From: Streptomyces sp. BV286
GTDB taxonomy: Bacteria; Actinomycetota; Actinomycetes; Streptomycetales; Streptomycetaceae
NCBI RefSeq assembly: GCF_019090165.1
Contig: NZ_JAHRIB010000149.1
Span: forward strand, 93,000 to 156,999
Direction: 5' to 3'
Length of the DNA: 64,000 nt
Below the pieces are notes generated by a model. That model saw nothing but the letters and a program-made list of their open reading frames with translations. It was not told the origin of the DNA and made no database searches. Below, in pieces: positions 1 through 6,897 of this stretch (the stretch's first letter is position 1; each line of letters begins with the position of its first letter). Made by a program: the position numbers and the translations under genes.

Positions 1-373
1 AGTCCAGGACCTGGGAATCGGGATGGCTGTACAGCTGCACCGACACGGGCTCGGACCTCGGCTTCGTCGACGCGGACCTGGAGGGCTTCGGACTCGGCCG
101 CGCCGTGGACCGCGAGGGCGACGGCGACGGGGAGGCGGACGTCCTCGAGGGTGAGGGCGTCGGCACGGCGGGCAGCGGCTGCAGCAGCGGTGAGCTGGTC
201 ACCTCGGGGCGTGCCTCGTCGGATCCACGGCCGTCGTCCAGCGCGGACATCATTCCCGTCACGGTCCCCACCGCGACGACGGCGGATGCCACCGCCACCA
301 TGGCGCCGCGCCGGGCAGCGCGACCGCGCTCCGCTCTCCGTGCGGCCAGGCGCTCGGCACGTCGGCCTGACAC
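1..373 (-). CDS. Partial exported protein with Ser/Pro-rich linker, C-terminus off window
   Basis: Only the N-terminal 124 codons are inside the window; the rest lies left of position 1. The chosen GTG start (371-373) has a strong GGAGGGGGGAG ribosome-binding site about 6 bases upstream. The product begins with a very Arg-rich stretch (SGRRAERLAARR), then one hydrophobic segment (MVAVASAVVAVGTVTGMM, about residues 24-41), then a long Ser/Pro/Thr-rich low-complexity region. This layout is typical of a Streptomyces membrane-anchored or secreted protein whose catalytic or binding domain follows the linker. That domain is not visible, so no function can be given. It is divergent from the DUF5995 gene. 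Confidence 0.7.
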   Translation of the reverse strand, partial: MSGRRAERLAARRAERGRAARRGAMVAVASAVVAVGTVTGMMSALDDGRGSDEARPEVTSSPLLQPLPAVPTPSPSRTSASPSPSPSRSTARPSPKPSRSASTKPRSEPVSVQLYSHPDSQVLD

Positions 374-474
374 GTGGTGCTCCCCCCTCCACCGGGTCCC
401 GCGTGTTCCCCCGTTCTGGGGAAGCGCTCGGCCCGGCGGCCCTGGGCACAGCCTAGGCCTGGCACCCTGCCCCC

Positions 475-1194
475 ATGGTGCGGTTGGAACGCTTCGGGCA
501 GGACACGGCTCGCGTGCACGGCGTCGACGCGGTCGTGCACCGGATGCGCGCGCTCGGTGCGGGCTGGCCGGAGCGGGACGGTGTCGCGGTCTTCAACCGT
601 GTGTACCTCGCCGTCACCGAGGAGGTCGACAGGCGCCTGGAATCGGGGCACTTCACCGACGCGGAAGCCGCGATCACCCTGGACGTACGCTTCGCGGAGC
701 GCTATCTGAGGGCCGTCGAGGCGGTCGCGGACGAGCGCCGGCCGCCCGCCTGCTGGCGGCCGTTGTTCCAGCTGAGGGGCCATCCCGGAGTACGTCCGCT
801 GCAGTTCGCCCTCGCGGGCATCAATGCGCACATCGGGCACGACCTGGCGCTCGCGGTGGTGGACACCTGTCGTACGCTCGGCTGCGAACCGGACGAGCTG
901 GAGGACGACTTCGACCGCGTGGGCGACGTCCTCGTCTCGCTGGAGGAGCGCATCCGCGAGGATCTGATGCCGGGCCCGGACCTCCTCCAGATCGCCGACC
1001 CGCTGACCCATCTGCTGGGCGCCTGGAGCCTGGAGCGGGCCCGGGACGCTGCCTGGTCGGCCGCCCGCGCCGTCTGGGCGCTGCGCGAACTCCCCGACCT
1101 GGCCGAGGAGTTCGTCGAGCGCCTCGACACGGGGGTGGGGCTGGTCGGCCGCTGTCTCCTCACCCCGCTGAGCGCTCCGCCGCCGGCCTGGTGA
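475..1194 (+). CDS. DUF5995 family protein
   Basis: A 239-residue cytosolic protein without signal peptide or membrane segment. The central motif PLQFALAGINAHIGHDLALA (about residues 103-122) and the early FNRVYLAVTEEV stretch (about 41-52) match what I recall of the actinobacterial DUF5995 family. Its biochemical function is unknown; the conserved His and Asp of NAHIGHDL could be metal ligands, which is inference. The ATG at 475 has no obvious Shine-Dalgarno sequence, so a leaderless message is possible. Its TGA (1192-1194) directly abuts the stop of the convergent monooxygenase gene, leaving no room for a terminator. Confidence 0.75.
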   Translation: MVRLERFGQDTARVHGVDAVVHRMRALGAGWPERDGVAVFNRVYLAVTEEVDRRLESGHFTDAEAAITLDVRFAERYLRAVEAVADERRPPACWRPLFQLRGHPGVRPLQFALAGINAHIGHDLALAVVDTCRTLGCEPDELEDDFDRVGDVLVSLEERIREDLMPGPDLLQIADPLTHLLGAWSLERARDAAWSAARAVWALRELPDLAEEFVERLDTGVGLVGRCLLTPLSAPPPAW

Positions 1195-2886
1195 TCAGTC
1201 CTCCGGCAGTTCCACCGGGGCGATCTCGTCGTAGACGTCACCGGGCCCGGGGTTGGCCGGGTCGGTCCCGCCGCCGAAGTGGTGCATGACGCCCCACACG
1301 GCGTTGAGCGCGGTCTGTACGGCACCCTCCGCCCAGCCGGCCGTCCAGGAGATGTCGTCGCCCGCGAGGAAGATGCCCCGCTTGTCCTCGGGCAGCCGGT
1401 CCTGCATGAAGTGCGTGAACAGGCGCCGCTGGTAGCGGTAGTGGCCGGGCAGGTTGGCCTTGAACGCGCCCATGAAGTACGGCTCGTTCTCCCAGGACAC
1501 GGTGACCGGGCTGCCGATGATGTGCTTCCTGATGTCGACGTTCGGGTAGATCTCGCCGAGCGACTTCAGCATGACCTCCATCCGCTCGTTCGCGGACAGC
1601 GGCAGCCACTTCAGGCTGTCGTCGCACCACGTGTAGGACAGGCAGATGACGGCGGGCTGATCCGGACCGTTGTCCAGGAGGTACGTACCCCGCGTCATAC
1701 GGTCCGTGAGCGTCATCGACATGACGTCCCGCCCCGTCTCCTCGTCCTTGTCGAGCCAGAACGGCCGGTCGACCGGCACGAACAGCTTCGAGCTCTCCAT
1801 GTAGTGGGTCCGCTCGATGGCGGTCCAGTGGTCGATCGGGAACAGTGCGTCGTCGCAGGCGACCTTGGAGAGCAGCATCCAGGACTGGGCGGTGAAGATC
1901 GCCGCCCGGTACGTACGGATGTCGCCGGAGGCGTCGGTGACGGTGATCCGGTTGCCCGCGGTGCGGTTCAGGCGGGTCACGGCGGGCCGGGGCTCACCGT
2001 CGTGGAGCGTGGCCAGCGACGTCCCGTACGCCCAGTGCACGATCTTCTGCGGCTCACGCTCCCACAGGCGCAGCGGGAGCTGCTGGCTGCCGCCGACGAT
2101 GCCCCGGTGGTGGTCGTCGGCCTCGGTGTAGACGACGCGCAGGATCTCCAGGATGGAGTTCGGGAAGTCGGTGTCCCAGCCGCCCGTGCCGAAGCCGACC
2201 TGGCCGAAGATCTCGCGGTGCCGGAAGGACTTGAAGGACTCGGAGTCGCAGAGGAAGCCGTAGAAGGTCTGGTTGTCGAGCTTCTCGACGAGCTTCGCCC
2301 AGATCTCGCGGATGCGGGGCACGTCGCGCTCGCGCATCGCCTGGTTCATGTCGGAGAAGTCGGCGCCCTCCTCCAGGCAGGCGTTCCAGGCCTTCGCCAC
2401 GTCCCGGTAGACCTGTGGCAGGTCGTCGGCCGTCTCGGCGTAGTGGGACTCGCCCTTGAGGTCGACGACGGTCGAGGGCGTGGCCTCGGAGAGGGGGTTG
2501 GGGAACGGCTCGGTCCGCAGGCCCACCAGGTCGATGTAGTGCTGGAGCGCCGTGGAGGACGGCGGGAAGCGCATCGCGCCCATCTCGGCGGTGAGGGAGG
2601 GGTCGCACCCGTCGAAGCCCACCGTCCGCAGCCGTCCGCCGATCTTGTCGGCCTCGTACACGACGGGCTTGAGGCCCATCTTCATCAGCTCGTACGCGGC
2701 CACGATGCCCGAGAGGCCGCCGCCGATGACGGCCACCTCGGTGCCGAGCTCGGTCGCCGGTATCTGGCCGAGGCCCGCGGGGTGCGCGAGGAAGTCGTCG
2801 TACGCGTACGGGAAGTCCGGGCCGAACATGGTGATCGGCGGCTGCGCGTCGGTGTGCGGGACGGCGGGGGGCACCGTGGACGTCAT
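1195..2886 (-). CDS. Flavin L-amino-acid 2-monooxygenase (DavB-like)
   Basis: A 563-residue flavin amine-oxidase-fold enzyme. The FAD-binding motif VAVIGGGLSGIVAAYEL lies at about residues 51-67, the second dinucleotide motif GGRLRT at 83-88, and the C-terminal flavin motif GIFLAGDDISWTAGWAEG near the end. From memory it resembles Pseudomonas lysine 2-monooxygenase DavB along its whole length (ITMFGPDFPYAYDD at the start, NPGPGDVYDEI at the end). Related enzymes convert Lys, Phe or Trp to the amide plus CO2. The next gene upstream encodes a matching amidase, so the pair would turn an amino acid into the one-carbon-shorter acid. Lysine is the favoured substrate by similarity; Trp or Phe cannot be excluded. 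The start has AAGGAG upstream. It follows the amidase gene by 57 bp and is probably in one operon with it. Confidence 0.85.
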   Translation of the reverse strand: MTSTVPPAVPHTDAQPPITMFGPDFPYAYDDFLAHPAGLGQIPATELGTEVAVIGGGLSGIVAAYELMKMGLKPVVYEADKIGGRLRTVGFDGCDPSLTAEMGAMRFPPSSTALQHYIDLVGLRTEPFPNPLSEATPSTVVDLKGESHYAETADDLPQVYRDVAKAWNACLEEGADFSDMNQAMRERDVPRIREIWAKLVEKLDNQTFYGFLCDSESFKSFRHREIFGQVGFGTGGWDTDFPNSILEILRVVYTEADDHHRGIVGGSQQLPLRLWEREPQKIVHWAYGTSLATLHDGEPRPAVTRLNRTAGNRITVTDASGDIRTYRAAIFTAQSWMLLSKVACDDALFPIDHWTAIERTHYMESSKLFVPVDRPFWLDKDEETGRDVMSMTLTDRMTRGTYLLDNGPDQPAVICLSYTWCDDSLKWLPLSANERMEVMLKSLGEIYPNVDIRKHIIGSPVTVSWENEPYFMGAFKANLPGHYRYQRRLFTHFMQDRLPEDKRGIFLAGDDISWTAGWAEGAVQTALNAVWGVMHHFGGGTDPANPGPGDVYDEIAPVELPED

Positions 2887-2943
2887 GGGGTACGGACTCC
2901 TTGCGGGGAAAGCTGGGGCGAGGCTGGTGGTCTGGTGGGGGTG

Positions 2944-3732
2944 TCAGACGAGGGACCCGTAGAGGCCGGGGCGGCGGTCCTTCAGATACGGGTTCGTCTC
3001 CCGGGAGGCGGCGAGGAAGGCGGGGTCCACCTCGCCGAGGACGAGTTCCTCCGCGCGGCCCGCGCGGGCGCGGGCGCCGCCGTCGGGGCCGGCCAGGGTC
3101 GAGAGCCCGACGAACTCGAACTCCCCTTCCGTACCGACCCGGTTGACGTACGCGACGTACATCTGGTTCTCGAAGGCGCGCACCGGGACGACGGACTCGG
3201 CGACGAACTGGAAGGGGTGCATCTGGGCCGTCGGCACCACGAGGAGGTCGGTGCCGCCCAGGGCGTGCGCGCGGACGTTCTCCGGGAACTCCACGTCGTA
3301 GCAGACCATGAGGCCGACCCGGAGGCCGTCCAGGTCGGCCTGGACGACCGGCTCGTCGCCAGGAGTGAACCACTTCTGCTCGAAGCAGCCGAAGAGGTGG
3401 GTCTTGCGGTAGTTCGCCAGGCGCGTGCCGTCGCAGGAGATCAGCTGGACCGAGTTGAAGACCGACTCCGAGGACCGCTCCGGGTAGCCGTAGACGACGG
3501 CCACGCCGTGCCGGCCGGCGATCTCCGCGACCGCGTCCGCGGAGTCCCCGTCGGCGGGCTCGGCGAGCCGGTGCACGTCGGCGCCGATCGCGTAGCCGGT
3601 GAGGAACATCTCCGGGGTGATCAGCAGCCCGGCGCCCGCGGCGGCGGCCCGGCCCGCGGCCTCGTCGAGGACCCTGAGGTTCTCGGCGACGGAGCCGGGT
3701 CGGCCGGAGCTCTGGAGCAGGGCGGTGCGCAT
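2944..3732 (-). CDS. Nitrilase-superfamily amidase (DavA-like)
   Basis: A 262-residue carbon-nitrogen hydrolase. The Glu-Lys-Cys catalytic triad is visible as Glu41 (TPEMFLTG), Lys110 (NYRKTHLF) and Cys144 (VCYDVEFPEN). Length and sequence resemble 5-aminovaleramidase DavA of Pseudomonas and related (R)-amidases. The likely reaction is hydrolysis of the amide made by the monooxygenase encoded just downstream, for example 5-aminopentanamide to 5-aminovalerate. No export signal, so it is cytosolic. The ATG at 3732 has GTGAGGA upstream. It is the first gene of the two-gene unit and is preceded by a promoter and a phased CGCAACG array. The substrate is inferred from the pairing. Confidence 0.85.
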   Translation of the reverse strand: MRTALLQSSGRPGSVAENLRVLDEAAGRAAAAGAGLLITPEMFLTGYAIGADVHRLAEPADGDSADAVAEIAGRHGVAVVYGYPERSSESVFNSVQLISCDGTRLANYRKTHLFGCFEQKWFTPGDEPVVQADLDGLRVGLMVCYDVEFPENVRAHALGGTDLLVVPTAQMHPFQFVAESVVPVRAFENQMYVAYVNRVGTEGEFEFVGLSTLAGPDGGARARAGRAEELVLGEVDPAFLAASRETNPYLKDRRPGLYGSLV

Positions 3733-3826
3733 GCGTGTTCCTCACCGGGACGGAAGGGAGTGGGAGCCGGGCGGACGGCCGGAGGGACAAGGCCGGTCGG
3801 CCGGGCCGGAAAGGCGGGCCAGATAG

Positions 3827-3856
3827 ACGGTACGGGCGACGGGTTCGGGCGGACAA
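3827..3856 (-). promoter_or_regulatory. Putative promoter of the amidase/monooxygenase unit
   Basis: On the minus strand a -35-like TTGTCC (3856-3851) is separated by exactly 18 bp from a -10-like TACCGT (3832-3827). It lies about 95 bp upstream of the amidase start. The nearest CGCAACG element ends 8 bp upstream of the -35. The permease promoter has the same geometry. Confidence 0.5.
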
Positions 3857-3864
3857 GAAGGAGC

Positions 3865-3924
3865 CGTTGCGTGCCGGTGGACGAATCGTTGCGTCCACCG
3901 GCGGTCCGGCGGCGATTCGTTGCG
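3865..3924 (-). promoter_or_regulatory. Phased CGCAACG array, putative Lrp operator
   Basis: Three exact copies of CGCAACG on the minus strand occupy 3865-3871, 3887-3893 and 3918-3924. Start-to-start spacings are 22 and 31 bp, close to two and three helical turns, so all copies face the same side of the DNA. A matching four-copy array lies upstream of the permease. The regulator is inferred to be the Lrp/AsnC protein encoded at 6384-6836. The rest of the 349-bp gap between the amidase and the divergent secreted protein (3733-4081) shows only the promoter and leader regions. Confidence 0.55.
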
Positions 3925-4081
3925 CGCCCCCCGGTATGAGGGCCAGTCCTCCCCTGGGCGCAGGTCACCGACGTGCTCCCCGCCGGGTGGCGGAGGTGCG
4001 GTGCAGCCCCCGGCGCGATGTGGCGCGGCGGCGGCGCCGGAACAGTGGGTCCTGTCCGCAGCACCCGCCGAAAGGACTGTC

Positions 4082-4750
4082 ATGAACCGTCGAAGCACCG
4101 CGACGAGCCTCCGTACGAGGATCACCCCGACCCGCCGGACGAAGGGCGCCGTGCTGGGTGCGGCCCTGCTCGTCACCACCGGGCTGGCGGGGTCCGCCAT
4201 CGCGTCGGAGAGCGCGCCGGAGCCCGCGTCCGAGACCGTGCGCGAGGCCGCCGTGGCGTCGGGCACCCCGCGCGGGACCGCCCCTTCCGGCTCGTCCGGC
4301 CGGTCGCCGCGCGAGGCCGCCGCGCTCACCGGCAGCGCGAAGCTGTACCGGTCGGCCGGCGACGACATCACGTTCTCCTTCGACGCGCACCTGGCGGCCG
4401 AGGACACCGCCGATCCGCTGAAGGCGACGGGCACCTTCGAATGGAGCCACTACGCCGGCGGCAAGGGTGCCTGGGCGAAGGCCGAGGTGGACTGCCTGAT
4501 CACCGGCGGCAAGGTGGCGGTCGTCTCCGGTGTCGTCACCGACTCCGACCTGCCCGGCGCGAAGGGCAAGCGGGTCGGCATCACCGTCCACGACACCGGA
4601 GGGCAGGACCGGCTCGGCTACAGCTGGGCCTCCACGGGCAGTCCCGTCGAGACCGAGGGACTGCCCAAGTGCGTCGGCTCGGCGCCCTTCGAGAAGGTCA
4701 GGAAGGGCACCGGCGACTTCACGGTCGTGCCGTGGCGTCCGAAGCTCTGA
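4082..4750 (+). CDS. Secreted protein of unknown function
   Basis: The 222-residue product begins with a basic region (MNRRSTATSLRTRITPTRRTK), then a hydrophobic core (GAVLGAALLVTTGLAGSAIA) and a probable signal-peptidase site after AIAS or ASES, so it should be exported. The mature part is small, with a single pair of cysteines (VDCLITGG and LPKCVGS) that could form a disulfide. I do not recognise the family. The ATG at 4082 is chosen because AAAGGAC precedes it and the signal peptide starts there. The gene ends inside the convergent MFS transporter gene, overlapping it by 32 bp. Confidence 0.75.
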   Translation: MNRRSTATSLRTRITPTRRTKGAVLGAALLVTTGLAGSAIASESAPEPASETVREAAVASGTPRGTAPSGSSGRSPREAAALTGSAKLYRSAGDDITFSFDAHLAAEDTADPLKATGTFEWSHYAGGKGAWAKAEVDCLITGGKVAVVSGVVTDSDLPGAKGKRVGITVHDTGGQDRLGYSWASTGSPVETEGLPKCVGSAPFEKVRKGTGDFTVVPWRPKL

Positions 4751-5939
4751 CCGCCTTCCTCCCGGTGGCCACGATCAGCGCCGTCAGGAGGTAGGGCGCC
4801 GCCGACAGCGCGAAGGCCGCGCCGTGCGTGGCCGCCGATCCGACCACGGCATAGGCGCCGTACACGGCGATGGTGGCCAGGTCGGTGCCCACCCCGGCCA
4901 CCGAGGTCAGGGTGGCGCGGCCGGTTCCTTCGATCCGCTCCTGGAGCCGGGCGTCGGCCAGGACGCTCGCCAGCTGGAATCCGCAGAAGGCCAGGGCCAC
5001 CAGGCCGATACCGGCCGGGGTCCGCACCCCCGCGCCCACGGCGAGCGCCAGGGCCGAACCGGCCAGGATCGCCGCGAACCCGCCCTTGCCCAGCCGCTCT
5101 CCCGCGCCGGCCAGCAGCCCGCCGACCGTCGCACCCGCCCAGATCAGCAACAGCCAGTGCGGTACGGAGTTCTCCGTGACTCCCGTGTCGCGGACGAGCA
5201 GGGGCGTGTACTCGTCGAGCGCGCCCCATACAGCGGTGACGGCCGGGACGAGCAGCAGGGCGGCGCGGACGGACCGGTCCTCGCGGGCCTCGGCGAGCCC
5301 GGCCCGCAGCGAGCGGGCCCATCCCTCGCCGGGTCCGGCCGCGGGGGCCGGTTCCCGGTGCTCGGTGAACCGGGCCGCGGTGACCGCGGTCAGCAGACAG
5401 GCCAGCACGCTGGCGAGTCCGACGGCCGGGTAGCCGCCGAACGCGAAGACCGGGCCGGCCAGACCCAGCGCCGCGATCACGGCCACGAGTCCCGCGGCGC
5501 GGGCCCGGCCCATGATCCGTCCGTAGCGGTCGGCGGCGCCGAGCCGGTCGAGCTCCTCGTACACCAGCGCCTCCAGCGCGCCGGAGCCGAGCGCCCCCTT
5601 GGCTCCCCAGAGGACGAAGCCGAGGGCGAACGCCCAGTAGGACGGGACGAGCACCCAGAGCGTGAAGCCCGCGGCGGTGAGCAGCGGCCCGAACCACAGG
5701 AGCGCACGGCGGGACACGGCGTCGGCCCAGGCCCCCGAGGGGATCTCCAGGAGTACACCGGTCAGCGACCAGAGGGCGAAGAGCGAGGAGATCTGCCAGA
5801 CCGTGAGCCCGTTGTCGGCGAACAGCAGGGCGTACACGGGGTAGAGCAGAACGAAGTCGTCGAGGAACGCGTAGCCGTACAGCGTGGCCGTCAGCCGCCG
5901 GACGGAGGTGTCGGGCACGCGCGCGGGTGAGAGTGTCAT
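4719..5939 (-). CDS. MFS transporter
   Basis: A 406-residue membrane protein with about twelve hydrophobic segments. The first half has the typical pattern ending in SLTGVLLEIPSGAWADAVSRR, which is the conserved major-facilitator loop between helices 2 and 3. The ATG at 5939 is preferred over upstream in-frame codons because GGGAAGG lies just before it and the first transmembrane helix begins shortly after. Substrate unknown; a drug or metabolite exporter is the usual default. Its 3' end overlaps the convergent secreted-protein gene. The nearest upstream gene on this strand is the Lrp regulator, separated by a 444-bp repeat-rich gap, so co-transcription is unlikely. Confidence 0.8.
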   Translation of the reverse strand: MTLSPARVPDTSVRRLTATLYGYAFLDDFVLLYPVYALLFADNGLTVWQISSLFALWSLTGVLLEIPSGAWADAVSRRALLWFGPLLTAAGFTLWVLVPSYWAFALGFVLWGAKGALGSGALEALVYEELDRLGAADRYGRIMGRARAAGLVAVIAALGLAGPVFAFGGYPAVGLASVLACLLTAVTAARFTEHREPAPAAGPGEGWARSLRAGLAEAREDRSVRAALLLVPAVTAVWGALDEYTPLLVRDTGVTENSVPHWLLLIWAGATVGGLLAGAGERLGKGGFAAILAGSALALAVGAGVRTPAGIGLVALAFCGFQLASVLADARLQERIEGTGRATLTSVAGVGTDLATIAVYGAYAVVGSAATHGAAFALSAAPYLLTALIVATGRKAVRASDATARP

Positions 5940-6113
5940 GAGGCCTTCCCGAAGGGACCGCGAAGAGATGTCGGACGCCGGAGATACGGCGCCCGAGGCG
6001 GCCCTCGGGAGGCACGGCTGATGGATCAATGTCGCCAGGTCATACCCCGATGCTAGACCCGCCCCTCCGCCCCGGCCCAGCGATTTACGCCTCCCCCACA
6101 CCCACCCCGAAAA

Positions 6114-6365
6114 GGGGCGCGAGGAACGGCGCGACCAGCCCAGACCGACCCGCATTCGCCCTACACCCCGGGCACTCACCCACCCTCAGGGGCGCGGGGA
6201 ACTGCGCGATCAGCCCAGGCCGGCGGCCACGCGACACACCACCCCGAACACCCACCCACCCAGGGGCGCGGGGAACGGCGCGACCAGCCCCCACCCACCC
6301 GCACACGACACACCATCCCGAACACCCACCCACCCCCAGGGGCGCGGGGAACTGCGCAACAAGCC
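6114..6365 (+). repeat. Four tandem copies of a 75-bp repeat unit
   Basis: The 27-bp core (consensus GGGGCGCGGGGAACTGCGCG followed by ACCAGCC) occurs at 6114-6140, 6189-6215, 6263-6289 and 6339-6365, so the period is 74-76 bp. The spacers between copies are also repeated: C-rich runs of CACCCACCC and CACACCACCCCGAACACC. The cluster lies between the Lrp gene and the MFS gene and occupies most of the gap 5940-6383. The same core occurs singly elsewhere in the window. The remaining part of the gap (5940-6110) contains only the MFS upstream region. Confidence 0.9.
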
Positions 6366-6383
6366 CCACCGACCCGCGGAGCG

Positions 6384-6836
6384 CTACGTGGGGGACCCGG
6401 AAGAAAACCTCCGCAGCAACGGCGAAAGCACCAGCACGGACTTCGTCCGTTCCACGAACGGCTCCCCGGCGATCCGCTCCAGCACCCGCTCGAAGTGCCG
6501 CATGTCGGAGGCGAAGACCTGCACGACGGCGTCGGCCTCCCCGGTGACGGTGGACGCGGCCACGACCTCCTGGTACCGCTCCAGCCCTCGCTGGATGGTC
6601 TCGGGCGAGGTGTTCCGGCGGCAGTAGATCTCGACGAACCCCTCGGTCTCCCATCCGAGCGCCGCCGGGTCCACCCGCACCGTGAACCCGGTGATGGCCC
6701 CGCTGGCCCGCAGCCGGTCCACCCGCCGCTTCACGGCGGGCGCGGAGAGCCCGACCTCCTGTCCGATGTCGGCGAAGGAGCGCCGGGCGTCCTCGGCAAG
6801 GGCGTGGACGATGCGTTCGTCGAGATTGTTCAGCAC
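6384..6836 (-). CDS. Lrp/AsnC family transcriptional regulator
   Basis: A 150-residue regulator. The N-terminal helix-turn-helix covers about residues 5-50, with the recognition region DIGQEVGLSAPAVKRRVDRL. The C-terminal ligand-sensing RAM domain follows (about 65-140), with VTGEADAVVQVFASD in the usual glycine-rich effector loop. Family members bind as dimers or octamers to phased sites and respond to amino acids. It is transcribed from a GTG start and lies 61 bp downstream of the amino-acid permease gene, so it may be co-transcribed with it. I infer that it controls the permease and the amino-acid monooxygenase/amidase pair through the shared CGCAACG arrays. Confidence 0.9.
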   Translation of the reverse strand: MLNNLDERIVHALAEDARRSFADIGQEVGLSAPAVKRRVDRLRASGAITGFTVRVDPAALGWETEGFVEIYCRRNTSPETIQRGLERYQEVVAASTVTGEADAVVQVFASDMRHFERVLERIAGEPFVERTKSVLVLSPLLRRFSSGSPT

Positions 6837-6897
6837 TGCGGGTGGATCACTTCTCTTCGGAGACCGCTGGGAACCGCCGGGCCCCGCGAGGACCCGC

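Noticed and set aside
1279..3939. Long plus-strand reading frame of 886 codons opposite the monooxygenase and amidase
   Set aside because: It is the mirror frame of two clearly homologous minus-strand enzymes; its product is Val/Arg/Gly-rich low complexity with no domain, as expected from high-GC antisense frames.
6100..6370. Regular repeats considered as a CRISPR array
   Set aside because: The spacers are themselves repetitive and C-rich, the repeat is 27 bp without array-type conservation, only four units exist, and there are no cas genes.
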